Below, piece by piece: positions 17,355-25,359 of a stretch of 64,000 nt of DNA. Position 1 is the stretch's first letter; every line of letters begins with the position of its first letter. Source of the stretch: Paraburkholderia xenovorans LB400 (lineage in GTDB: Bacteria; Pseudomonadota; Gammaproteobacteria; Burkholderiales; Burkholderiaceae); contig NC_007951.1 in NCBI RefSeq assembly GCF_000013645.1, positions 2,728,001 to 2,792,000 on the forward strand, given 5' to 3'. The translations under genes were made by a program, and so were the position numbers. Under the pieces are notes generated by a model. That model saw only the letters and a list, made by a program, of their open reading frames with translations. It searched no databases and was not told the DNA's origin.

Positions 17355-17383
17355 CCGGCGCCGTTTTCCTCCGCTCGCTCACC

Positions 17384-17417
17384 GCATCGCGCCCGCCGCT
17401 TCAGGCGGGCGCGATGC
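17384..17417. terminator. Perfect 14-bp inverted repeat after the GST gene
   Basis: Arms gcatcgcgcccgcc (17384-17397) and its exact complement (17404-17417) around loop gcttca. No long T-run follows, so it may be a factor-assisted terminator or 3' end stabiliser. Confidence 0.6.
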
Positions 17418-17424
17418 CGTTGCA

Positions 17425-19200
17425 GTGCGCGCTTTTCAACCCGTTTTCACGCCCCGTACCGCCGACGTGCTTTCATTCCTGCTGAAGCTGCGCACCCGCG
17501 CCCAAGATCTGTTCCGCCTCTCCGAAGCCCACACGATGCTGGTCTGGTCGGTCGTGGTCGGCGTCGCGGGCGCCTTCGCCACGATTGCCTTTCGGGAAGG
17601 CATCGCGCTGCTGCAAACGGCGGTGGTCGGCAAGGCCGGCAGCTTCGTCGAAATGGCGCGCAGCCTGCCGTGGACCGTGCGGATCTGGCTGCCGGCGGCA
17701 GGCGGCCTGATCGCCGGCTTCTTTCTGCTGATCGCGCGGCGTCACGAGGACAAATCCAATCACGTCGACTACATGGAAGCGGTCGCGATCGGCGACGGCG
17801 TCGTGCCGGTCAAGCTGAGCTTCTGGCGCAGCGTGTCGTCGCTGTTCACGATTTCGAGCGGCGGCTCGATCGGCCGCGAAGGTCCGATGGTGCAGCTGGC
17901 GGCGCTGGCCGCGTCGCTGATCGGCCGCTGGGTGCATTTCGATCCGGCGCGGCTGCGTTTGCTGGTGGCGTGCGGCGCGGCGGCCGGCATCACCTCCGCG
18001 TACAGCGCGCCGATCGCGGGCGCGTTTTTCGTCACCGAAATCGTGCTCGGCTCGATTGCGATGGAAAGCTTCGGGCCGGTGGTGGTGTCGGCCGTGGTGG
18101 CCAACATCACGATGCGCGAATTCGCCGGCTACAGGCCGCCGTATGAAATGCCGGTATTTCCGCCGGTGGCCGGTCTCGAGGTGCTGCTGTTCGTCGCGCT
18201 CGGCCTGCTGTGCGGCGCGGCCGCGCCGCAGTTTCTGCGGCTGCTCGACGTATCGAAGAAAAGCTTTCGCAAGCTGCCGGTGCCGCTGCCCGTGAGGCTC
18301 GCGCTCGGCGGTCTGGTGGTCGGGATTCTGTCGGTGTGGACGCCCGAGGTGTGGGGCAACGGCTATAGCGTCGTCAACTCGATCCTGCATTCGCCGTGGA
18401 CCTGGACCGCGCTCGTCCTCGTGCTGGTGTTCAAGCTCGTCGCGACCGCGGCCACTTCCGGCTCCGGCGCGGTAGGCGGGGTGTTCACGCCGACGCTCTT
18501 CGTCGGCGCGGTGGTCGGCTCGCTGTTCGGCCAGGGCATGCATGCGCTGTGGCCGCACGGCACCTCGGCGCCGTTCGCGTATGCGATGGTCGGCATGGGC
18601 GCGTTTCTGGCGGGCGCCACCCAGGCGCCGCTGATGGCGATCCTGATGATCTTCGAGATGACGCTCAGCTACCAGGTCGTGCTGCCGCTGATGCTCTCCT
18701 GCGTGGTCGCCTATTTCGTGTCGCGCGCAATCGGCAAGACGTCCATGTATGAAATCACCTTGCGCCGCAATCACGAGGAACAGGAGCGCTCGCGTCTGCG
18801 CGCCACGCAGATGCGCGAGCTGATCCGTCCCGCCGAAACCGTCGTGCGGCCCAATGCGACCGTGCACGAAATGACACGCGTGTTCCTCGAATATCCGGTG
18901 AAGTATCTCTACGTGGCCAGCGAGTCCGGCGCGTTCCTCGGCGTGGTCGCGCTCAAGGACATCACTTCCGACCTGCTCGACGGGCGCGACACTGCCGCGA
19001 AGACGGCGGCGGATTATCTGCAGCCGCATTTCGACGTGCTCACGCCGGACATGCCGCTCGGCGTGGCATTGCAGCACTTCCTCGCGTTTCAGGGCGAGCG
19101 CCTGCCGGTAGTCGAAAGCGCGGCGCATCCCACGCTGGCCGGCGTGGTCTACAAAACTTCGTTGCTCGACGCCTATTTCCGCATGAATCCGACACGTTAA
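17425..19200 (+). CDS. ClC family chloride channel/antiporter with C-terminal CBS domains
   Basis: 591 residues from GTG 17425; GTG 17467 is another possible start. The membrane core carries the ClC signatures: GGSIGREGPMVQ with the gating glutamate of GREGP, GSGAVGGVFTPTLFVGA (GGxFxP), and GAFLAGATQAPLMAILMIFEMT. After about residue 455 come two CBS repeats (MRELIRPAETVVRPNATVHEM, and YLQPHFDVLTPDMPLGVAL), which bind adenine nucleotides and regulate transport in other ClCs. Inner membrane; exchange of Cl- for H+ is the family default and roles include acid resistance. Downstream gene is 162 bases away. Confidence 0.9.
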   Translation: MRAFQPVFTPRTADVLSFLLKLRTRAQDLFRLSEAHTMLVWSVVVGVAGAFATIAFREGIALLQTAVVGKAGSFVEMARSLPWTVRIWLPAAGGLIAGFFLLIARRHEDKSNHVDYMEAVAIGDGVVPVKLSFWRSVSSLFTISSGGSIGREGPMVQLAALAASLIGRWVHFDPARLRLLVACGAAAGITSAYSAPIAGAFFVTEIVLGSIAMESFGPVVVSAVVANITMREFAGYRPPYEMPVFPPVAGLEVLLFVALGLLCGAAAPQFLRLLDVSKKSFRKLPVPLPVRLALGGLVVGILSVWTPEVWGNGYSVVNSILHSPWTWTALVLVLVFKLVATAATSGSGAVGGVFTPTLFVGAVVGSLFGQGMHALWPHGTSAPFAYAMVGMGAFLAGATQAPLMAILMIFEMTLSYQVVLPLMLSCVVAYFVSRAIGKTSMYEITLRRNHEEQERSRLRATQMRELIRPAETVVRPNATVHEMTRVFLEYPVKYLYVASESGAFLGVVALKDITSDLLDGRDTAAKTAADYLQPHFDVLTPDMPLGVALQHFLAFQGERLPVVESAAHPTLAGVVYKTSLLDAYFRMNPTR

Positions 19201-19362
19201 GCGCCGCGCGGTCCGCGTTCAGCGCCCGTCCGCGGCCTCCTTGCGGCCCGTGCAAAGCCCGGCAAATTCTCTACAATGGACAGACCGCTGCGGCGAACGC
19301 CGGCAGCGCGCGTTACGCCAGAACGGGCGCACCGAGACGCCCGTCCTTCGATCGGAGCGAAG

Positions 19363-20700
19363 ATGAGCGAACCGTCCCTCGATGCCGTGCGCCGCGACCA
19401 GGCGGGCTGGATTTTCCTGCATATCGAAGGCGAACCCTACGACCGCGGCGAGCAGCACGGCCAGTTGCTCGCCACGGAAATCCGGAACGCGATCCGCACC
19501 GCCCGCTACCTCGCGAAGTGGGACACCGGCGAAGACTTCGACACCTTCGTCGACGCCGCCGTCGCTCAGTTCGCCAATAAACTCGACACTGAATTCGCCG
19601 ACGAAATCCAGGGCATCGCCGACGGCGCGAAACTGCCGTTCGCCGAAGTGCTGGCCTGGAACGGCTACATGGATCTGCTGCAAAGCTGGTGGCCCACCCA
19701 CGCGGCGCAGCAGCAGCCGAGCCTTGGCCTGAAACCGTGGCGCGGACGGCGCGGACACCATTGCAGCGCGTTCATCGCCACCGGCCGCGCAACCCGCGAC
19801 GGCCGCATCGTGATGGCGCACAACTCGTGGGACCGCTACGCGGCCGGGGACGCCTTCAATGTCGTCTTCGACATCGTGCCTGACTGCGGCAACCGCATCC
19901 TCATGCAAGGCTTGCCCGGCTGCATTTCCAGTCTCACCGATTTCTGGGTCACCGCCGCCGGGCTGATGGTGACGGAAACCACCATCTCCAATTTCGTCGG
20001 CTACAACGCGGCGGGCGCGCCCGAGTTCTATCGCTCGCGGCGCGCGTCGCAGTACGCGAACAGCATTGGCGAATGGTGCGAAATGTTCGCGGTGGCCAAC
20101 AACGGCGGCTACGCGAACAGTTGGCTCCTCGGCGACGCCAAGACCGGCGAGATCGCGCGCTACGAACTGGGCCTGCACTTCTCCGGTTTCGAAAGCACCA
20201 GGGACGGCTTCTACAGCGGCTACAACACCGCGACCGATCTGAAGATCCGCAATCAGGAATGCCTCGGCGAAGGCGAAGACTATACGGACGTGCGCAAGAA
20301 CGGCGCGCGGCGCCTGCGCTTCATGCAGCTGGAAGAGATGCATCGCGGCAAGATCGACGTGGAACTCGCGAAGGAGATGATCGCCGACCATCACGACGTC
20401 TACCTCGAGCGCAACGACAACCCGTGCTCGCGCACCATCTGCGGGCACCTGGAACTGGACGACGCGCGCTTCGGTGGCACCGATCACGGACCGTTCAATC
20501 CGTGGGGCGCCAACGACGGCAAGGTGGTCGACACCGACATGGCGCGCGAGATGGCGTTCAGCGCGCGCTGGGGCCATCCGTGCGGGCGGCCGTTCGACGC
20601 TCAGGCGTTCATGAAGCGGCATCCGCAGTGGAACTGGCTGAACGGCTACATGCGCGACCGGCCTTCGTGGCCGTGGACGCGCTTCGAAGTGCTGCGTTAG
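19363..20700 (+). CDS. C45-type autoproteolytic acyltransferase/hydrolase
   Basis: 445 residues from ATG 19363, preceded by ggag; an upstream start at 19276 adds a low-complexity tail. The start region (YDRGEQHGQLLATEI) and HHCSAFIATG with Cys134 fit the C45/acyl-CoA:6-aminopenicillanate acyltransferase and phospholipase-B-like Ntn-hydrolase fold. In these proteins cleavage before the Cys frees the nucleophile. Other conserved spots are MAHNSWDRY and EARYELGLHF-like positions, and CSRTICGHLE near the end. There is no signal peptide, so a cytoplasmic enzyme on amides or esters is likely. Substrate unknown. Confidence 0.78.
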   Translation: MSEPSLDAVRRDQAGWIFLHIEGEPYDRGEQHGQLLATEIRNAIRTARYLAKWDTGEDFDTFVDAAVAQFANKLDTEFADEIQGIADGAKLPFAEVLAWNGYMDLLQSWWPTHAAQQQPSLGLKPWRGRRGHHCSAFIATGRATRDGRIVMAHNSWDRYAAGDAFNVVFDIVPDCGNRILMQGLPGCISSLTDFWVTAAGLMVTETTISNFVGYNAAGAPEFYRSRRASQYANSIGEWCEMFAVANNGGYANSWLLGDAKTGEIARYELGLHFSGFESTRDGFYSGYNTATDLKIRNQECLGEGEDYTDVRKNGARRLRFMQLEEMHRGKIDVELAKEMIADHHDVYLERNDNPCSRTICGHLELDDARFGGTDHGPFNPWGANDGKVVDTDMAREMAFSARWGHPCGRPFDAQAFMKRHPQWNWLNGYMRDRPSWPWTRFEVLR

Positions 20701-20967
20701 CAGCCGCCCGTATCGCGCCGCAACACGAGCGCCGCACGACCGTTCGCGACGGCGCTGCTGCGTTGTTGCCGCGTTTCTGCCATCATCTGAAATCGACAAT
20801 ACGGTTTTGTCGCAAACATGCGTGCGCTGCAAAATTTGCCATCTAAGATGGAAAGACGCGCGTACGCCGCGCGCCACGCCGCGTGTAGCATGCGCCGTCC
20901 TTTCGACGCGGGGACGGCACAGCGCTTGCTCTACTGTCAGCGCCGCATGAGCTTAGGAGGTCGGGTG

Positions 20968-21222
20968 ATGAAAACCTCGACGCTGTTGATCATGGTGACG
21001 CTGTCAGCCTCGTGTTTTGCCGCGCCGGTTCGCACCGCGCCGGACAGCACGAGCGCGAGCAGTCTCGCCGAACGCGCCAACGCCGCACCCGTCGCCCCCG
21101 CGGCGCCGGATGTCGCCGCCACGGACGACAATCGTCCGCAACAGTGGCAACATATCGCGTTGCCCAAATCGCGGCATCTGGATCGAAGCTTCATGGGGCA
21201 GAACGAGCATTTGCAGACCTGA
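20968..21222 (+). CDS. Small exported hypothetical protein
   Basis: 84 residues. ATG 20968 follows a near-perfect taggagg site; in-frame starts farther up are less good. Residues 1-19 look like a Sec signal peptide (KTSTLLIMVTLSASCFAA). The mature part is Ala, Pro and Ser rich without a recognised domain and ends in SRHLDRSFMGQNEHLQT. A periplasmic or surface location is expected. Function unknown. Confidence 0.6.
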   Translation: MKTSTLLIMVTLSASCFAAPVRTAPDSTSASSLAERANAAPVAPAAPDVAATDDNRPQQWQHIALPKSRHLDRSFMGQNEHLQT

Positions 21223-21427
21223 CGCCGCGTGCAAACGTGCGAGCCGGCCGAGGCTGGCAGGTGTGAAGTTCCTGCGGCATGAAGCCGCGGCGGCGAGAGC
21301 GGAGCTACGCTGCCAGATCGCATTCCGCTTTCGGTATCGCGTCAGCCACGGCAGTCCCGGCCCTTTGGCCAGCCACGGCGCAACCGCGGCAATCGTCACG
21401 TCCAACCGTATCAACAGGAGCGTTTGC

Positions 21428-21658
21428 ATGACCGCATCGGCCATTCCCGGCGAATCCATCGACCTGCAGATCGCCGATCTTCTCGGCGAAGTCCAGTTTC
21501 CAACCAATAAAGATGCGCTCGTCGACGCCGCACGCGAAGCCGGCGCGAGCAACGAAGTGCTGTCGATGCTCGACGGCTTGCCGGAACAGGATTACGCCGA
21601 TGTGGGCTCCGTAACGCGTCTGGTCAGCGGAAACTACGGCCCGGGGTTGAGCGGCTGA
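21428..21658 (+). CDS. DUF2795-like small protein
   Basis: 76 residues from ATG 21428, with caggag upstream. The pattern LLGEVQFPTNKDALVDAAREAGASNEVLSMLDGLPEQDYADV matches the DUF2795 type (a Gly-hydrophobic-Pro turn, then helix with acidic and Ala residues, then LxxLPxxxY). These are short helical proteins of unknown function found in many proteobacteria and actinobacteria. No partner gene is evident. The family call is by pattern memory. Confidence 0.65.
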   Translation: MTASAIPGESIDLQIADLLGEVQFPTNKDALVDAAREAGASNEVLSMLDGLPEQDYADVGSVTRLVSGNYGPGLSG

Positions 21659-21800
21659 GGGGCTGCGTGGAAGGGCCGGTCCTGTCACCAGCTCGTGTTC
21701 GTGTGTGCTTGTGCCGGCATCGTAGCCACGCGCGCTTTTGCGGCGCGTCGCGGCCACCCGACTCCTCAGCGCGATTTTCTTCGCGCGCCGCGCGCCGGAA

Positions 21801-22868
21801 CTAGAACGGCGACGAAGCGGCGATCCGCGCGCGCGCCGCCTTATGCGCGGGGCGCGCCGCGTCCGCGGACAGCGCCGGCGTCGGCAGGCTTTTCGCACCC
21901 TTCGCCATCTCCACTCTATCCACCTTATCCGCCACGGAACGCACCGGCGTCATCATGCGCGGATCGCGCGGTTGCTGACCCGGCTGCTGGAAATACTCGA
22001 CCAGATGGTCGATGAAAGTGCGCACCTTCGCCGGCAGATGCAGGCGGCTCGGATAGGCGATGGTGATTTCGATCTGCGGCAGACGGTAGTTGGAAAGCAG
22101 CGGCACGAGCCGCCCGGACGCCAGATCGCGGCCAATCAGATAGCTCGGCAGAATCGCCACGCCCATGCCCAGCAGCGCGAATTGCCTGAGCATCTCCGCG
22201 TTGTTCGCCACGATCGCGTTCGTGGGACGCACGCGCACTTCGCCGTCCGGCCCGGCGAACACGCGCTCCTCGCCGCCCTGCTCGGCCGGCCGGCTCAGGC
22301 ACGGATGCGCCAGCAGATGCTCGGGCCGCGTCGGCGTGCCATGCTGCGCCAGATAAGCAGGCGTCGCGCAAACCGTCATAAAGCCCGTGGTCAACCGCCG
22401 CGTGACGATGCTCGCGCCGCGCATGTGCCGCGCCACGAGAATGCCGACATCGAAGCCCTCTTCCACCAGATCGACATGCCGATCCGCGAGCGTGACGTCG
22501 GGCACGACATCCGGATACCGCGCGGCATAAGACTGCACCACCGGTGCGAGACTATGCAGCCCGAACACCACGGGCGCGACGATCCGCAAGGTGCCGACCG
22601 GCTCGTGATTGCGCGCCACCACCATCTGCTCCACGCCTTCCAGGTCGTCGAGAATGTGGCGCACGCGTTCCAGATACGTGCTGCCGGATTCGGTCAGCGA
22701 CAGGCGGCGCGTGGTGCGATTGAGCAGCCGCGTGCCGAGGCGCGCTTCCAGATCGGCTACGTGGCGCGTAACGACCGCGGTGGAAAGATCCAGCGCGCCC
22801 GCCGCGCCGACGAAACTGCCGAGGTCGGCCACCTTGACGAATACGCGCATCGACTGCAATTGGTTCAT
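21801..22868 (-). CDS. LysR family transcriptional regulator
   Basis: 355 residues from ATG 22868 (MNQLQSMRVFVKVADLGSF). Helix-turn-helix in the first 60 residues (LDLSTAVVTRHVADLEARLGTRLLNRTTRRLSLTESG), then effector domain (GTLRIVAPVVFGLHSLAPVV; VTLADRHVDLVEEGFDVGIL) as in the CrgA-like subgroup. It is longer than usual because of about 55 extra C-terminal residues rich in Pro, Ala, Arg and Ser (after YFQQPGQQP) with no family counterpart. A small ORF is divergent at 23150. Target unknown. Confidence 0.9.
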   Translation of the reverse strand: MNQLQSMRVFVKVADLGSFVGAAGALDLSTAVVTRHVADLEARLGTRLLNRTTRRLSLTESGSTYLERVRHILDDLEGVEQMVVARNHEPVGTLRIVAPVVFGLHSLAPVVQSYAARYPDVVPDVTLADRHVDLVEEGFDVGILVARHMRGASIVTRRLTTGFMTVCATPAYLAQHGTPTRPEHLLAHPCLSRPAEQGGEERVFAGPDGEVRVRPTNAIVANNAEMLRQFALLGMGVAILPSYLIGRDLASGRLVPLLSNYRLPQIEITIAYPSRLHLPAKVRTFIDHLVEYFQQPGQQPRDPRMMTPVRSVADKVDRVEMAKGAKSLPTPALSADAARPAHKAARARIAASSPF

Positions 22869-23149
22869 GGGACGACTCCTGCCGCGGTAAAGCCGGGCCG
22901 GCGCAACCTTCGCGCCTATGTCGACCCGGGCGACAAGGCGCGCGCGGGTTTGCCCAACGCTTCCGATTGTATCGACCCGATCATGTCCCAACCCTGACCT
23001 CAACATGACAATCCGGACAGATTGCCGCGACGTTCGCGCACAGTTTGGGAAGGTTTATGGCGAGGTTCCTGCGAGGTTTATTGCGGATTTTGACTAGGTA
23101 TAAACCCTAGGATGCTGGTATCATAGCGGCCGAAAGGAAATCAATCGCT

Positions 23150-23362
23150 ATGACACATCGTTTTCAGCTTTTCGAAAAAATCGCGTTCTCGCTGGTCTGC
23201 TGGTCCGCCGCGGCCTGCTCGGCTTTCATCGCGTACGAACGTTGCCCGGACATCAAGGTGATCCTGCACGTGGGCGAAGAAGTCCTGCGCTACAGCGGGC
23301 AATATTCGTTCGCATGCGCCACGCCGGTGGCCGACGCCTGCACGCAGTTGCCGGCCGACTGA
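23150..23362 (+). CDS. Small hypothetical protein with one hydrophobic segment
   Basis: 70 residues. ATG 23150 lies after aaaggaaa at useful spacing. A hydrophobic stretch (IAFSLVCWSAAACSAFIAY) at about residues 11-29 suggests a membrane anchor or signal sequence. The rest has four Cys in all after residue 17, with CPDIKVILHVGEEVLRYSG in the middle. No known domain. Convergent with the TetR gene, with only nine bases between the stop codons. Confidence 0.55.
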   Translation: MTHRFQLFEKIAFSLVCWSAAACSAFIAYERCPDIKVILHVGEEVLRYSGQYSFACATPVADACTQLPAD

Positions 23363-23371
23363 TCCAGCGCT

Positions 23372-23989
23372 CTACGCTTCGCGTCCGAACACCACGCGCG
23401 CGAAAAATCCCGCCAGCACCTTTTCAGCCATCTCCGCCGGCACGTTCTGCGGGTCGACCGTGTAGAAAAACTGCACGCCGTCGCACAACCCCATCAAGCC
23501 GATCGCCAGCGTCTCTGGCGGCATCAGCATCGGCGTGCCCACGCGCGCCGAAAATTCGCGGATGTACGCGCTCAACTGCTCGAGCTTCTCGTGCATGAAC
23601 GCGTTAAAGCGCATCCGGAAACGGCCGTCGCGCACCGCGAGCAGCTTCGCCTCCACCCACAGCAGGAAACACTTGTTCTCGCGATGCAGGTTGCTGTAAT
23701 AGCGCAGCACGCGCTCTTCCATTTCTTCACGCGATGCCGCGTTCGCGAAGATCGCCTGCAATCCCGCCTGCATGACCTCGTGGTCGCGCCGCAGTAGTTC
23801 GAGAAACAGCTCGCTCTTGCTACGGAAGTTCGAGTAGAACGCTCCGCGCGTATAACCCGCTGCCGCCGCGATGTCTTCGACACTCGCCGCGACAAAACCT
23901 TTCTTCATAAAAATGGCTTGCGCAGCATCGAGCAGACGCTCGCGCGTCTGGTCTTTGCTCTGTTCGCGTGTCAGTCGTTGCCGTTTCAT
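23372..23989 (-). CDS. TetR family repressor, probable regulator of the adjacent RND pump
   Basis: 205 residues. TetR helix-turn-helix at about 13-60: RERLLDAAQAIFMKKGFVAASVEDIAAAAG, then YTRGAFYSNFRSKSELF. The C-terminal part is the helical ligand domain (TetR_C-like, LAIGLMGLCDGVQFFYTVDP). It is divergent from the RND operon, and a 28-bp near-palindrome sits between them. This is the AcrR/MexR-type layout where the TetR represses the pump and responds to its substrates. The inducer cannot be read from sequence. Confidence 0.9.
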   Translation of the reverse strand: MKRQRLTREQSKDQTRERLLDAAQAIFMKKGFVAASVEDIAAAAGYTRGAFYSNFRSKSELFLELLRRDHEVMQAGLQAIFANAASREEMEERVLRYYSNLHRENKCFLLWVEAKLLAVRDGRFRMRFNAFMHEKLEQLSAYIREFSARVGTPMLMPPETLAIGLMGLCDGVQFFYTVDPQNVPAEMAEKVLAGFFARVVFGREA

Positions 23990-24031
23990 GGGCGCAAGTC
24001 TAGCACTGAAAAGAATTCGAATTCACTCCAA

Positions 24032-24059
24032 CATTCAAATACAGGTGTGTATTAGAATG
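24032..24059. promoter_or_regulatory. Near-palindromic site between TetR gene and RND operon
   Basis: Arms cattc-a-aatac and gtatt-a-gaatg are symmetric around 24045/24046 with ten of eleven outer positions matched and a six-base centre. Size and AT content suit a TetR operator. A second palindrome, gaattcgaattc, lies at 24013-24024. Both are 24-43 bases or more from the TetR start. Confidence 0.65.
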
Positions 24060-24207
24060 CAAATCGTCATTCGAAGTCAGATGCGTATGCCAATTGCATG
24101 AACGGCCGTCGTGTCTTCGCTGGCGGGCCGCTGCGGCTTGCCGTGTTCGTTCGCTGTCTCCAGTCGGGGTAAATGTGAAGCGTCCCGGTCTCCCCGCATC
24201 GCCCGCG

Positions 24208-25359
24208 ATGCGTCCGCAGTTTCATCGGTATTGTCATCCCGCGCGCGTGCGCCGGGCTGCATTCGTGCTGGTTCTCGCCGGCGTCGTCACGCTGGCCGCG
24301 TGTTCGAAGAAGGAAGCGGCGGCGCCCGAACCGCGCCCGGTAGTCGCCGTCGCCGTGCATGCGGACGGCAGCGCGACGCAGGCGGCCTCGCTGCCCGGCG
24401 AGGTTCAGGCTCGCTATTCGACGCCGCTGTCGTTTCGCGTCGGCGGCAAGATCATCGAGCGGCGCGTGCGCCTCGGCGATGTGGTGAAGAACGGGCAGAT
24501 CGTCGCCCGGCTCGATCCGGCGGACGCGCAGAAGAACGCCGCGAGCGCGCAGGCGCAACTCGCCGCCGCCCAGCACGCCTTGGTGTATGCGAAGCAGCAG
24601 CTCGATCGCGATCAGGCGCAGGCCAAAGAAAACCTGATCGCGCCAGCGCAGCTCGAACAGACCACGAATGCGTACGCGTCCGCGGTTGCGCAGCGCGATC
24701 AGGCCGCGCAGCAGGCCGCGCTCTCGAAAGACCAGTTGCAGTACACCACGCTCGCCGCCGACCACGCCGGCGTGATCACCGCCGAACAGGCCGACACCGG
24801 CCAGAACGTCTCCGCGGGCCAGGCCGTCTACAACCTCGCCTGGAGCGGCGACATCGACGTGGTGTGCGACGTGCCGGAGAACGCGCTTGCCGCGCTCTCG
24901 GTCGGGCAAACCGCCAGCGTCACGCTCGCCGCGCTGCCGGGGCGCAAGTTCGCCGCGCGCGTGCGCGAACTCTCGCCCGCCGCCGACCCGCAAAGCCGCA
25001 CCTATCGCGCCAAACTCACGCTCGACAATCCCGGCCCGGACGTGCGCCTGGGCATGACCGCGGATATCGAACTCGCCGCGCAAGCCGGCGCTTCGGCCAG
25101 TCAGCACGGTTCGTTCACCGTGCCCGCCACCGCACTGTTCCACGACGGCACGCAGCCCGCCGTGTGGATCGTGCGCGCCGCGGACAACGCGCTGGAACTG
25201 CGCCGTGTGACGGTCACGCGCTATAACGAACGCACCATCGTGATCAGTCAGGGCCTCAAGGACGGCGAACGCGTCGTGCTGCAAGGCGTGCATACCGTGA
25301 CCGCCGGCGAAAAAGTCCGTGCGATCGCGCCGCTGCATCCCGAGGACTTCGCTTCATGA
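24208..25359 (+). CDS. RND efflux periplasmic adaptor (membrane fusion lipoprotein)
   Basis: 383 residues from ATG 24208; a GTG at 24175 with ggggt upstream is an alternative, and a GTG at about 24247 would give a compact signal. A lipobox (LAAC, Cys about residue 32) follows a hydrophobic run. Adaptor features: lipoyl half-motifs FRVGGKIIERRVRLGDVVKNGQIVARL and VSAGQAVYNLAW around an alpha-helical hairpin rich in Ala/Gln, then beta-barrel (GMTADIEL) and membrane-proximal parts. It links the inner-membrane pump to the outer-membrane channel. Its end overlaps the pump start by four bases (ATGA). Confidence 0.9.
   Translation: MRPQFHRYCHPARVRRAAFVLVLAGVVTLAACSKKEAAAPEPRPVVAVAVHADGSATQAASLPGEVQARYSTPLSFRVGGKIIERRVRLGDVVKNGQIVARLDPADAQKNAASAQAQLAAAQHALVYAKQQLDRDQAQAKENLIAPAQLEQTTNAYASAVAQRDQAAQQAALSKDQLQYTTLAADHAGVITAEQADTGQNVSAGQAVYNLAWSGDIDVVCDVPENALAALSVGQTASVTLAALPGRKFAARVRELSPAADPQSRTYRAKLTLDNPGPDVRLGMTADIELAAQAGASASQHGSFTVPATALFHDGTQPAVWIVRAADNALELRRVTVTRYNERTIVISQGLKDGERVVLQGVHTVTAGEKVRAIAPLHPEDFAS

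Noticed and set aside
23080..23149. Sigma-70 promoter ttgact...tatcat before the 70-residue ORF
   Set aside because: The two hexamers are too far apart (more than 20 bases) for a normal spacer.
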